Shown here piece after piece: positions 35,653-48,611 of a DNA stretch of 64,000 nucleotides; within the stretch, counting starts at the first letter, position 1; each line of letters starts with the position of its first letter. The stretch covers positions 167,314 to 231,313 of the forward strand of contig JAZARR010000138.1 in NCBI GenBank assembly GCA_037389465.1, read 5' to 3'. A program made the translations under genes and the position numbers. The DNA is from Baylisascaris procyonis (taxonomy: Eukaryota > Nematoda > Chromadorea > Rhabditida > Ascarididae). The notes beneath the pieces are model-generated. The model worked only from the letters and a program-made list of their open reading frames with translations, was not told the DNA's origin and made no database searches.

Positions 35653-35855
35653 GATATTTTCGTGGAATTCGAGAAATCGAGGGAACCACTAAACTGCTAT
35701 CGGAAACGATGAACGCGGCGGGCAGCAATATGGCTCTATCGAGAAACGAAGATCTCCTCGCAACGTCAGGCGTCTACAGCGATCTGCTGCCAGTGGCAGC
35801 TCGGCTCGTCGCTCTTTCTGTGGTTGGCCTTCTTTCTACAAATCTTTTAACTTAA
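35653..35855 (+). CDS. Exon-like block with hydrophobic C-terminus (unit 1)
   Basis: It opens after CTTATTTCAG. With one carried base it reads GYFRGIREIEGTTKLLSETM, then NEDLLATSGVYSDLLPVAAR, then a hydrophobic run (LVALSVVGLL) to TAA at 35853. A donor-like GTGGTT or GTTGGC near 35820 could end it earlier. GC is higher than in its flanks and codon use looks coding. It may be the next exon of the unidentified gene, but the donor at 32580 leaves phase 0, so one exon is missing or the frame differs; the phase-0 frame stops after 19 codons. Confidence 0.45.
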
Positions 35856-36171
35856 TTTAGCAAATTTTTAAGTTAATCATGAAACGAATATGACAGGACT
35901 CCTTGATTTATAGTTATGTGGAGCTATAATAAGCAGTTGAATTAGCCAAATATTTTTACTGTGAGGGTAAGGAGGTAGGGGAGTGAAAATGTATGAATCT
36001 GAGATATGCATTTTCCTGATTTGTTGGCAATATATGCAAGGTTGGCCTGGCGGTCACAGTTGTGAAGGGCTGCATATCCGTTTCCATATTTGTTTGACAC
36101 TCCTCCAGATGTTTTCCAGAATTTTCAGCTCCTCTGGCCCACACATCCCCCAGTTACCGGACTTTACCATT

Positions 36172-39100
36172 CACAAAAACCTTATTTTAGTGCACGAAAA
36201 CCTTATTTTATGAAAACCTTATTTTGGTGCATAAAAACCTTATTTTAGTGCATAAAAACCTTATTTTAGTACATGAAAACCCTTTTTTATGCATAGAAGC
36301 CTTATTTTAGTACATGAAAACCCTTTTTTAATGCATAGAAACCCTATTTTAGTGCACAAAAACCTTGTTTTAGTGCAATAAAACCCTATTTTAGTGCATG
36401 AAAACCTTATTTTAGTGCATGAAAACCTTGTTTTAGTGCACAAAATCCTATTTTAGTGCATGAAAACCCTATTTTAATGCATAAAAACCTTATTTTAGTG
36501 CCCAAAAACCTTATTTTAGTGCATAAAAGCCTTATTTTAGTGCACGAAAACGTTATTTTAGTGCATGAAAACCTTATTTTAGTGCGCAAAAACCTTATTT
36601 TAGTGCATAAAAACCTTATTTTAGTGCATGAAAACGTTAGTTTAGTGCACGAAAACCTTATTTTAGTGCCCAAAAACCTTATTTTAGTGCATAAAAGCCT
36701 TATTTTAGTGCACGAAAACGTTATTTTAGTGCATGAAAACCTTATTTTAGTGCCCAAAAACCTTATTTTAGTGCATAAAAGCCTTATTTTAGTGCACGAA
36801 AACGTTATTTTAGTGCGTGAAAACTTATTTTAGTGCCCAAAAACCTTATTTTAGTGCATAAAAACCTTATTTTAGTGCATGAAAACGTTATTTTAGTGCA
36901 TGAAAACCTTATTCTAGTGCATGAAAACGTTAGTTTGGTGCATGAAAACCTTATTTTAGTGCACTAAAACCTTATTTTAGTGCACGAAAACGTTATTTTA
37001 GTGCATGAAAACCTTGTTTTTGTGCCCATACGCCTTATTTTAGTGCATAAAAACCTTATTTTAGTGCATGAAAACGTTATTTTAGTGCATGAAAACCTTA
37101 TTCTAGTGCATGAAAACGTTAGTTTAGTGCACGAAAACCTTATTTTAGTGCCCAAAAACCTTATTTTAGTGCATAAAAGCCTTATTTTAGTGCATGAAAA
37201 CCTTATTTTAGTGCATAAAAGCCTTATTTTAGTGCACGAAAACCTTATTTTAGTGCATAAAAACCTTATTTTAGTGCATGAAAACGTTATTTTAGTGCAT
37301 GAAAACCTTATTTTAGTGCATGAAAACCTTATTTTAGTGCATAAAAGCCTTGTTTTAGTGCATGAAAACGTTAGTTTGGTGCATGAAAACCTTATTTTAG
37401 TGCACAACAACCTTATTTTAGTGCATAAAAACCTTATTTTAGTGCATGAAAACGTCAGTTTAGTGCACGAAAACCTTATTTTAGTGCCCAAAAACCTTGT
37501 TTTAGTGCACAAAAGCCTTATTTTAGTGCACGAAAACGTTATTTTAGTGCACAAAAACCTTATTTTAGTGCACAAAAGCGTTATTTTAGTGCACGAAAAC
37601 GTTAGTTTAGTGCATGAAAACCTTATTTTAGTGCCCAAAAACCTTATTTTAGTGCATAAAAACCTTATTTTAGTGCATGAAAACGTTAGTTTAGTGCACG
37701 AAAACCTTATTTTAGTGCCCAAAAACCTTATTTTAGTGCATAAAAGCCTTATTTTAGTGCACGAAAACGTTATTTTAGTGCATGAAAACTGTATTTTAGT
37801 GCGCAAAAACCTTATTTTAGTGCATAAAAACCTTATTTTAGTGCATGAAAACGTTATTTTAGTGCATGAAAACCTTATTTTAGTGCCCAAAAACCTTATT
37901 TTAGTGCATAAAAGCCTTATTTTAGTGCACGAAAACGTTATTTTAGTGCATGAAAACCTTATTTTAGTGCCCAAAAACCTTATTTTAGTGCATAAAAGCC
38001 TTATTTTAGTCCCCAAAAACCTTATTTTAGTGCATAAAAACCTTATTTTAGTGCATGAAAACGTTATTTTAGTGCATGAAAACCTTCTTTTAGTACATGA
38101 AAACCCTTTTTTATGCATAGAAGCCTTATTTTCGTGCATGAAAACCCTTTTTTAATGCATAGAAACCCTATTTTAGTGCACAAAAACCTTGTTTTAGTGC
38201 AATAAAACCCTATTTTAGTGCATGAAAACCTTATTTTAGTGCATGAAAACCCTATTTTAATGCATAAAGACCTTATTTTGGTGCCCAAAAGCCTTATTTT
38301 AGTGCACGAAAACGTTATTTTAGTGCATGAAAACCTTATTTTAGTGCGCAAAAACCTTATTTTAGTGCATAAAAACCTTATTTTAGTGCATGAAAACGTT
38401 AGTTTAGTGCACGAAAACCTTATTTTAGTGCCCAAAAACCTTATTTTAGTGCATAAAAGCCTTATTTTAGTGCACGAAAACGTTATTTTAGTGCATGAAA
38501 ACCTTATTTTAGTGCATAAAAACCTTATTTTAGTGCATGAAAACGTTATTTTAGTGCATGAAAACCTTATTTTAGTGCATAAAAGCCTTATTTTAGTGCA
38601 CGAAGACGTTATTTTAGTGCATGAAAACCTTACTTTAGTGCCCAAAAACCTTATTTTAGTGCATAAAAGCCTTATTTTAGTGCACGAAAACGTTATTTTA
38701 GTGCATGAAAACTTATTTTAGTGCCCAAAAACCTTATTTTAGTGCATGAAAACCTTATTCTAGTGCATGAAAACGTTAGTTTGGTGCATGAAAACCTTAT
38801 TTTAGTGCACTAAAACCTTATTTTAGTGCACGAAAACGTTATTTTAGTGCATGAAAACCTTGTTTTTGTGCCCATAGGCCTTATTTTAGTGCATAAAAAC
38901 CTTATTTTAGTGCATGAAAACGTTATTTTAGTGCATGAAAACCTTGTTTTTGTGCCCATAGGCCTTATTTTAGTGCATAAAAGCCTTATTTTAATGCATT
39001 AAAACCTTATTTTAATGCATGAAAACCTTATTTTAGTGCACAAAAACCTTATTTTAGTGCATAAAAACCTTATTTTAGTGCTTGGAAACCTTATTTTAGT

Positions 39101-41147
39101 GCATGAAAACCCTTGTTTAATGCATAGAAACCTTATTCTGGTGCATGAAAACCTTATTTTAGTGCTTGGAAACCTTATTTTAGTGCATGAAAACCCTTTT
39201 TTAATGCATAGAAACCTTATTTTAGTACATGAAAACCCTTTTTTATTGCATAGAAACCCTATTTTAATGCTTAAGAACCTTATTTTGGTGCATAAAAGCC
39301 TTATTTTATTGTGTAAAAACCTTATTTTAGTACATGAAAACCTTATTTTAGTGCACAAAAACCTTATTTTAGTGCATGAAAACGTTATTTTAGTGCATCA
39401 AAACGTTATTTTAGTGCACAAAAACCTTATTTTAGTGCATAAAAACCCTATTTTGGTGCATAAAAACCCTAGTTTAGTGCGTGAAAACCTTATTTTGGTG
39501 CATGAAAACCTTATTTTAGTGCATAAAAACCTTGCTTTAGTGCACAAAAACATTATTTTAGTGCATGAAAACCTTATTTTAGTGCATAAAAACCTTATTT
39601 TAGGGCATCAAAACGTTATTTTAGTGCATGAGAACGTTAGTTTAGTGCATGAAAACCTTATTTTAGTGCACAAAAACCATATTTTAGTGCAAGAAAGCCT
39701 TATTTTAGTGCAGAAAAACCTTATTTTAGTGCATAAAAATCTTATTTTAGTGCATGAAAACGTTATTTTAGTGCATGAAAGGGTTATTTTAGTGCATAAA
39801 AACCTTATTTTAGTGCATGAAAACGTTAGTTTAGTGCATGAAAACCTTATTTTAGTGCACAAAAACCTTATTTTAGTGCATAAAAACGTTAGCTTAGTGC
39901 ATGAAAACCTTATCTTAGTACACAAAAGCCTTATTTTAGTGCATGAAAGCCTTATTTTAGTGCACAAAAACCTTATTTTAGTGCATGAAAACGTTATTTT
40001 AGTGCTTGGAAACCTTATTTTAGTGCTTGGAAACCTTATTTTAGTGCATAAAAACCTTATTTTAGTCCATAAGAACCTTATTTTAGTGCATGAAAACCTT
40101 ATTTTAGTGCATGAAAACCCTATTTTAATGCATAAGAACCTTATTTTGGTGCATTCTGGTGCATGAAAACCTTATTTTAGTGCTTGGAAACCTTATTTTA
40201 GTGCATGAAAACCCTTGTTTAATGCATAGAAACCTTATTCTGGTGCATGAAAACCTTATTTTAGTGCTTGGAAACCTTATTTTAATGCTTAAGAACCTTA
40301 TTTTGGTGCATAAAAGCCTTATTTTAGTGCATGAAAACGTTAGTTTAGTGCATGAAAACCTTATTTTCGTGCACAAAAACCTTATTTTAGTGCATAAAAA
40401 CGTTGGTTTGGTGCATGAAAACCTTATCTTAGTACACAAAAGCCTTATTTTAGTGCATGAAAGCCTTATTTTAGTGCATGAAAACGTTATTTTGGTGCAT
40501 AAAAGCCTTATTCTGGTGCATGAAAACCTTATTTTACTGCTTGGAAACCTTATTTTAGTGCATGAAAACCCTTGTTTAATGCATAGAAACCTTATTCTGG
40601 TGCATGAAAACCTTATTTTAGTGCTTGGAAACCTTATTTTAGTGCATGAAAACCCTTGTTTAGTGCATAGAAACCTTATTCTGGTGCATGAAAACCTTAT
40701 TTTAGTGCTTGGAAACCTTATTTTAGTGCATGAAAACCCTTCTTTAATGCATAGAAACCTTATTTTAGTACATGAAAACCCTTTTTATTGCATAGAAACC
40801 CTATTTTAATGCTTAAGAACCTTATTTTGGTGCATAAAAGCCTTATTTTATTGTGTAAAAACCTTATTTTAGTACATGAAAACCTTATTTTAGTGCACAA
40901 AAACCTTATTTTAGTGCATGAAAACGTTATTTTAGTGCATGAAAACGTTAGTTTAGTGCACAAAAACCTTATTTTAGTGCATAAAAACCCTATTTTGGTG
41001 CATAAAAACCCTAGTTTAGTGCGTGAAAACCTTATTTTGGTGCATGAAAACCTTATTTTAGTGCATAAAAACTTTGCTTTAGTGCACAAAAACATTATTT
41101 TAGTGCATGAAAACCTTATTTTAGTGCATAAAAACCTTATTTTAGTG
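36172..41147. repeat. 21-bp satellite array 2 (unit 1, ~5.0 kb)
   Basis: Same monomer family as array 1, with extra variant classes: monomers with GTGCCCA, with GTGCTTGGAAACC, and with AATGCATAGAAACCC. The left 270 bp and the right ~1.6 kb reappear in the later arrays; the middle, rich in GTGCCCA and AAAAGCC variants, is partly shared only with arrays in units 3 and 4. Open frames of 391, 383 and 216 codons on + are by-products of the 21-bp period. Confidence 0.97.
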
Positions 41148-41488
41148 GAAATTGTTTTGTGCAGAGATATGTGAGATGATACTTAATTCTTCCACCCTCC
41201 TGGAAATTCCTGATGTCGATTCGACATATCCATATTGCACCCAGTCTAATTGATCTTGACCCAGCAATCCATCACTCCTTAAGTGTTTATTGGCTTGGGT
41301 CTTATGTTCTTACATTGCAACCCACAGCTTAGTTGAATGGCTTTTGTGGAGCGTGTTATTCTCATTGGCTTTCTGCACTACCTAAAGGTATCTTTTTGCG
41401 GCGTTTGAGTAAGGAAGCGTTCATCCAGAGATTATTTCTTCCAGGATTGGCCTCTATTGGAGCATATGCAATACGTGATGTTTTGCAG

Positions 41489-41739
41489 GGTTCCTGGAGT
41501 ACATGCTAACCGTAATTTACAGATGATTGGCTTTGTTTCGGCTATTGAGGTTGAGAACGTGATGAAGACACAGCAGTTGGCACCGAAGATTCGAGCGGAA
41601 CTGAGGGAATAAGAGGATTCGTGGATGCGTGTCGATGGGATTCATCAATTTCGCCAACTGGTGCAGACTGGCGTCAACCCGTTGCACGTTTGCGAATCGC
41701 TAATCGAGAGAAGATGGAAAGCTCTTCCACGAGGGCAAT
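41489..41739 (+). pseudogene. Spliced-type exon interrupted by TAA (unit 2)
   Basis: It opens after GTTTTGCAG and ends at CAAT/GTGAGG, a good donor. With two carried bases it reads VPGVHANRNLQMIGFVSAIE, VENVMKTQQLAPKIRAELRE, then TAA at 41610-41612. The same frame continues open as EDSWMRVDGIHQFRQLVQTG, VNPLHVCESLIERRWKALPR up to the donor. Both halves look like one protein, so the stop is probably a nonsense mutation in a real exon. Other frames are less open. The family is not recognised. Confidence 0.5.
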
Positions 41740-43893
41740 GTGAGGGTTTGTTTTATTTTATTAGGTAAATTCAGTGCAAAACTGAATTGGGCAACATGTT
41801 TCCCTTCTTTTCCACATTTGGAATAGTGAATGGCAGAATATATTTTTGTTGCTCTTGTTCTGTGCATTTTGACGTGTATGTGGTTCGACATCGGCAATAC
41901 ACAAAAAAACCTTATTAGACGTTTTGCGATACTGTATCGTTACCGAACTTAGCCGTAGTAATTTTTTCTTCGAGGAATTAAGTTGAATAAGAAGTCAAGT
42001 CGTACAAATTTAATTTTTATGGTGAACCGGTTAAAAACGAACAAAAGAAAAGAAATCTTTGAGAGTTTATCGCTTTTAAAACGTGAATTTAAGAAAATGC
42101 AATGGAATAGGGCGTCAGTATTGATATTTATAGCTTTCTCGTGAGACTATTCCAAAAAGGTTGAAAAGGCACCGAAGTTTAGGGCAGTGACCCGTAAAAT
42201 CTCGGTGCGCAGTGCCCTCTCTGTCCAGCCCAATCATGAAATGAGGTGGGCAGTCAAGGTGGCTGCTACAGTCTTGCCTGTTATTCTTCTCCGTCAATGT
42301 TTCCTTCGAAGAGTCTGAATTAATGCGAGTTCGGTTGATTCTTTACGCCTATAATCCGATAGAACATTCTCGTGAAGCGCTGCAATGTTGGCCCTGCGTC
42401 CCACAACGATTGCATAAAAACCAGCGAAAGTTGAATTTCAATGCGATTCGAACTGATTGGTTCAGATACTCGAATTTTAAAGGCACTCCGGAATGACGTC
42501 GAAGTGCTTTTTTCAGCCTTCTTGCACATTCAGTTTCAAAACTGCGATGAATTGAGAAAGAAGCTTTGAAAGAGGTTTGGAAGAGGATTAGGAGAGGCTC
42601 ATTTGGGGGGTCTTTTTCAATGTTCATGGCATCTTGTTCACTTTTATTTCTTTTTGTAAAAATTTTGCCGATTTCATTGTTTGTTGCTTTAGTCACTGAA
42701 ATATCATATATTTTTTGTGACATCATCGATCACTTCGACTGTTTTTTTGCTTTCTGCGTGGAACGTTATTCGTTTATGTTGTTTGTAAAACATTTACTTA
42801 CAAAATAACGATACTTGTGGAAAGTAATGTATATATTAGGTCGATAGTGGACGTATTCCCATAAAAAATCACGAGTGTGAAGTAAATAAAAGGATGCGGG
42901 ACGCTGAATGAAAGTAGACAACTCTTTGGCTTGAACGACTCCTTCTGGTGGATAATTTTAGATTTAGACAGTTCTAAATATTAGTGGTCGCCCAAGAAAG
43001 AGCACTGCCTCATTCACCCCTCTATATGAATATTGCTGGAGAGCGCTGATTGGTTGAGAGTACTGTAGCGCCACGCCCACTTTCTGTTTTATGATGTTTG
43101 AGTACGCATAGTTGTGTTACGTGAAATGAGTTACATTGGAGATGACGTATCCATATATGAATATACGTTAACTTTTTTTTATGCATATCATTTACTTTAT
43201 TCTATTAACGCCGTTGAGATTTATTTAGCACTGTTTTTAGCACAATACTTTTCACTGATTTCTTAAATCTCCGTAAATATTTTTGCCGTTTTCTCCTTGT
43301 AGTATCAATTCAACAGCTGCTCGAGCTAGGAATTATGGGATTTAGTAGGCATGAAGTATGTCGTATGACTCCTTGCCTCATTGATATATATGACATGAAA
43401 TACTGCTTGGTCGGGTAACCTTAATTCAATAGCAGATATGGTGGCACATCAGCGATGTGTCTCTCCAATTGTTTTGAAACTCGTTATCTTTGATATTCGC
43501 TCATTTGCGCTAACGTTTTCTCTTTCATAGTCATTTTCTTGCGTTTATCATCATTGCCACTTGCGCCACGAGTGGTGGAACAGGTGATGTGTACGTATCC
43601 AGTGCTTTTTTATGTTTGTTTAGCAATTGGTTAATTCTCTTACCTCCGCTCTTCAACAATTCAGCATAGATTCACATACTGAGGGGGGGGGGAGAGGAGG
43701 TAGGAGGAAGGGAGCTTGTATGATTCGAAATTCGAATGTTACGAAGTGCTGCGTTTTCTTAGGTGTGTTTCCAATTCCATCCATGTCGTTGATCTTCTCT
43801 CTAAGAACTTTGAAAAGTGAATACAATATTCGTTGCAAACGTCGTGAAAATGTTATATGTTGTTCAAGTGTTATTTATAACATCGAATTGCAG

Positions 43894-44059
43894 AGCCTAC
43901 CGTTCGCTTAACCGCATATGTGGTGGACGCGTGGTTCAACTGCTGCAATGTTGCGTCGACTCAATTGCCATGACCGTGACGACTGTTGCCGCCCTCCAGA
44001 AAGAAGCTGGATGTTTTCCGTCGTCCGAAAAAACCGACGCGTCTCCTCGATCAGGCTAG
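43894..44059 (+). CDS. Exon-like block, unit 2 copy
   Basis: Same sequence and frame as 34675-34840, with no differences in the encoded frame. Confidence 0.3.
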
Positions 44060-44870
44060 TTGATTTATTTCAATAATATTTGGAAGCTTACATTGCAGAC
44101 GTGACTGCTTTCTGGAATAGAATTACTTGAAATTATTAATGCAAAAATCATTTCGGTTAATTTTCCCGGCGATTAGTGGCGAGGGGAGGAATGATGCGAC
44201 GCTGTGCATGAGTATCCTTACGTGCACATAGGTGTGCGTTCTGCTGAATAGCTGTCGACTCCTTTTTCACGTTTGCGAAGTGAATTTTTCTCGAACAAAA
44301 CCCATCTGCTACTGAGAGGGTTTGAGCATTACATACTTTCATCGCTATTGCCTGCAGGTTAAAATCGCATTTATTTAGCTCTCTTTATTTTTTTTAGTTC
44401 CAAAATCGACATTGCTCGCATAACATGTTGTTTATTGGGTTACCTAGGATATGTTCTTATTTATATAGTTACCCAGGATATTTAGCTCTCTCTTCCTAGG
44501 ATATGGTTCTCTTCATTTCCAAAACATGTTTAACTCTCGCAATTCCATTCACGAAACGGCATGTTTCATTTAACATTTGTATTGAATGATGTGGCACAAG
44601 ATTTCTGGCATTTTTTTTTTTACTTTTTGCTAGTTTTGTGCCAGTGAGGGAAAAGGGCAGATAAGGAAAACGTACACATGATGTGTGGGCCAGCTGCTGC
44701 TCATCGAAAGGTGGTTACCTAACAAAGACTAGATATATTCTACATTTCGTTTATTCTCTCGAAGCGCATTTTTTCTTGAAAGTTTCAATTTTTGTCAAGA
44801 TGAATTATGCTATTCGGCGGAACCGTTTTTTCCGATAAGTTTCACACCATCATCGCCAATCTTATTTCAG

Positions 44871-45073
44871 GATATTTTCGTGGAATTCGAGAAATCGAGG
44901 GAACCACTAAACTGCTATCGGAAACGATGAACGCGGCGGGCAGCAATATGGCTCTATCGAGAAACGAAGATCTCCTCGCAACGTCAGGCGTCTACAGCGA
45001 TCTGCTGCCAGTGGCAGCTCGGCTCGTCGCTCTTTCTGTGGTTGGCCTTCTTTCTACAAATCTTTTAACTTAA
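44871..45073 (+). CDS. Exon-like block with hydrophobic C-terminus, unit 2 copy
   Basis: Same sequence and frame as 35653-35855 with its acceptor intact. Four intact copies in a row with no changes point to very recent duplication rather than demonstrable selection. Confidence 0.4.
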
Positions 45074-45390
45074 TTTAGCAAATTTTTAAGTTAATCATGA
45101 AACGAATATGACAGGACTCCTTGATTTATAGTTATGTGGAGCTATAATAAGCAGTTGAATTAGCCAAATATTTTTACTGTGAGGGTAAGGAGGTAGGGGA
45201 GTGAAAATGTATGAATCTGAGATATGCATGTTTCCTGATTTGTTGGCAGTATATGCAAGGTTGGCCTGGCGGTCACAGTTGTGAAGGGCTGCATATCCGT
45301 TTCCATATTTGTTTGACACTCCTCCAGATGTTTTCCAGAATTTTCAGCTCCTCTGGCCCACACATCCCCCAGTTACCGGACTTTACCATT

Positions 45391-48019
45391 CACAAAAACC
45401 TTATTTTAGTGCACGAAAACCTTATTTTATGAAAACCTTATTTTGGTGCATAAAAACCTTATTTTAGTGCATAAAAACCTTATTTTAGTACATGAAAACC
45501 CTTTTTTATGCATAGAAGCCTTATTTTAGTACATGAAAACCCTTTTTTAATGCATAGAAACCCTATTTTAGTGCACAAAAACCTTGTTTTAGTGCAATAA
45601 AACCCTATTTTAGTGCATGAAAACCTTATTTTAGTGCATGAAAACCTTATCTTAGTACACAAAAGCCTTATTTTAGTGCATGAAAGCCTTATTTTAGTGC
45701 ATGAAAACGTTATTTTAGTGCATGAAAATCTTATTTAGGTGCACAAAAACCTTATTTTAGTGCATGAAAACCTTATTTTAGTGCATGAAAACCCTATTTT
45801 AATGCATAAGAACCTTATTTTGGTGCATAAATGCCTTATTCTGGTGCATGAAAACCTTATTTTAGTGCTTGGAAACCTTATTTTAGTGCATGAAAACCCT
45901 TGTTTAATGCATAGAAACCTTATTCTGGTGCATGAAAACCTTATTTTAGTGCTTGGAAACCTTATTTTAGTGCATGAAAACCCTTGTTTAATGCATAGAA
46001 ACCTTATTCTGGTGCATGAAAACCTTATTTTAGTGCTTGGAAACCTTATTTTAGTGCATGAAAACCCTTTTTTAATGCATAGAAACCTTATTTTAGTACA
46101 TGAAAACCCTTTTTTATTGCATAGAAACCCTATTTTAATGCTTAAGAACCTTATTTTGGTGCATAAAAGCCTTATTTTATTGTGTAAAAACCTTATTTTA
46201 GTGCATGAAAACCTTATTTTAGTGCACAAAAACCTTATTTTAGTGCATGAAAACGTTATTTTAGTGCATCAAAACGTTATTTTAGTGCACAAAAACCTTA
46301 TTTTAGTGCATAAAAACCCTATTTTGGTGCATAAAAACCCTAGTTTAGTGCGTGAAAACCTTATTTTGGTGCATGAAAACCTTATTTTAGTGCATAAAAA
46401 CCTTGCTTTAGTGCACAAAAACATTATTTTAGTGCATGAAAACCTTATTTTAGTGCATAAAAACCTTATTTTAGGGCATCAAAACGTTATTTTAGTGCAT
46501 GAGAACGTTAGTTTAGTGCATGAAAACCTTATTTTAGTGCACAAAAACCATATTTTAGTGCAAGAAAGCCTTATTTTAGTGCAGAAAAACCTTATTTTAG
46601 TGCATAAAAATCTTATTTTAGTGCATGAAAACGTTATTTTAGTGCATGAAAGGGTTATTTTAGTGCATAAAAACCTTATTTTAGTGCATGAAAACGTTAG
46701 TTTAGTGCATGAAAACCTTATTTTAGTGCACAAAAACCTTATTTTAGTGCATAAAAACGTTAGCTTAGTGCATGAAAACCTTATCTTAGTACACAAAAGC
46801 CTTATTTTAGTGCATGAAAGCCTTATTTTAGTGCACAAAAACCTTATTTTAGTGCATGAAAACGTTATTTTAGTGCTTGGAAACCTTATTTTAATGCTTG
46901 GAAACCTTATTTTAGTGCATAAAAACCTTATTTTAGTCCATAAGAACCTTATTTTAGTGCATGAAAACCTTATTTTAGTGCATGAAAACCCTATTTTAAT
47001 GCATAAGAACCTTATTTTGGTGCATTCTGGTGCATGAAAACCTTATTTTAGTGCTTGGAAACCTTATTTTAGTGCATGAAAACCCTTGTTTAATGCATAG
47101 AAACCTTATTCTGGTGCATGAAAACCTTATTTTAGTGCTTGGAAACCTTATTTTAATGCTTAAGAACCTTATTTTGGTGCATAAAAGCCTTATTTTAGTG
47201 CATGAAAACGTTAGTTTAGTGCATGAAAACCTTATTTTCGTGCACAAAAACCTTATTTTAGTGCATAAAAACGTTGGTTTGGTGCATGAAAACCTTATCT
47301 TAGTACACAAAAGCCTTATTTTAGTGCATGAAAGCCTTATTTTAGTGCATGAAAACGTTATTTTGGTGCATAAAAGCCTTATTCTGGTGCATGAAAACCT
47401 TATTTTACTGCTTGGAAACCTTATTTTAGTGCATGAAAACCCTTGTTTAATGCATAGAAACCTTATTCTGGTGCATGAAAACCTTATTTTAGTGCTTGGA
47501 AACCTTATTTTATTGCATGAAAACCCTTGTTTAGTGCATAGAAACCTTATTCTGGTGCATGAAAACCTTATTTTAGTGCTTGGAAACCTTATTTTAGTGC
47601 ATGAAAACCCTTCTTTAATGCATAGAAACCTTATTTTAGTACATGAAAACCCTTTATTATTGCATAGAAACCCTATTTTAATGCTTAAGAACCTTATTTT
47701 GGTGCATAAAAGCCTTATTTTATTGTGTAAAAACCTTATTTTAGTACATGAAAACCTTATTTTAGTGCACAAAAACCTTATTTTAGTGCATGAAAACGTT
47801 ATTTTAGTGCATGAAAACGTTAGTTTAGTGCACAAAAACCTTATTTTAGTGCATAAAAACCCTATTTTGGTGCATAAAAACCCTAGTTTAGTGCGTGAAA
47901 ACCTTATTTTGGTGCATGAAAACCTTATTTTAGTGCATAAAAACTTTGCTTTAGTGCACAAAAACATTATTTTAGTGCATGAAAACCTTATTTTAGTGCA
48001 TAAAAACCTTATTTTAGTG
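45391..48019. repeat. 21-bp satellite array 3 (unit 2, ~2.6 kb)
   Basis: The left end matches 36172-36440. After about 45640 it switches to variant order found near 38999-41147 of array 2, so it is array 2 with about 2.3 kb removed. The rare monomer with TTTTAGGGCATC occurs here at about 46474 and at about 39602 in array 2. Open frames of 432 and 338 codons (+) and 323 (-) are by-products. Confidence 0.95.
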
Positions 48020-48360
48020 GAAATTGTTTTGTGCAGAGATATGTGAGATGATACTTAATTCTTCCACCCTCCTGGAAATTCCTGATGTCGATTCGACATA
48101 TCCATATTGCACCCAGTCTAATTGATCTTGACCCAGCAATCCATCACTCCTTAAGTGTTTATTGGCTTGGGTCTTATGTTCTTACATTGCAACCCACAGC
48201 TTAGTTGAATGGCTTTTGTGGAGCGTGTTATTCTCATTGGCTTTCTGCACTACCTAAAGGTATCTTTTTGCGGCGTTTGAGTAAGGAAGCGTTCATCCAG
48301 AGATTATTTCTTCCAGGATTGGCCTCTATTGGAGCATATGCAATACGTGATGTTTTGCAG

Positions 48361-48611
48361 GGTTCCTGGAGTACATGCTAACCGTAATTTACAGATGATT
48401 GGCTTTGTTTCGGCTATTGAGGTTGAGAACGTGATGAAGACACAGCAGTTGGCACCGAAGATTCGAGCGGAACTGAGGGAATAAGAGGATTCGTGGATGC
48501 GTGTCGATGGGATTCATCAATTTCGCCAACTGGTGCAGACTGGCGTCAACCCGTTGCACGTTTGCGAATCGCTAATCGAGAGAAGATGGAAAGCTCTTCC
48601 ACGAGGGCAAT
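48361..48611 (+). pseudogene. Spliced-type exon interrupted by TAA (unit 3)
   Basis: Copy of 41489-41739 offset by 6872 bp, with acceptor, donor and the in-frame TAA (48482-48484) all conserved. Confidence 0.5.

Larger units (their letters stand above)
32650..41147. repeat. Tandem segmental unit 1: single-copy block plus satellite array
   Basis: The block 32650-36171 recurs as 41866-45390, 48738-52258 and 56253-59768, and is followed by 21-bp satellite (36172-41147). Start-to-start distances measured on internal landmarks are about 9219, 6869 and 7511 bp. In unit 1, 32650-33200 differs clearly from the others, including a missing ~40 bp near 33020, whereas 33200-36171 is nearly identical. 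Confidence 0.95.
41148..48019. repeat. Tandem segmental unit 2
   Basis: It contains 41148-41865 (absent from unit 1 and bearing the interrupted exon 41489-41739), the shared block 41866-45390 and a 2.6-kb satellite array. Apart from the satellite, units 2, 3 and 4 are almost identical by eye over about 4.2 kb, so they are very recent copies or homogenised. Confidence 0.95.

Noticed and set aside
36964..38155. Overlapping 391-codon open frames on both strands as a protein pair
   Set aside because: Both follow from stop-free frames of a 21-bp tandem repeat; there is no start context, splice sites or non-repeat sequence.
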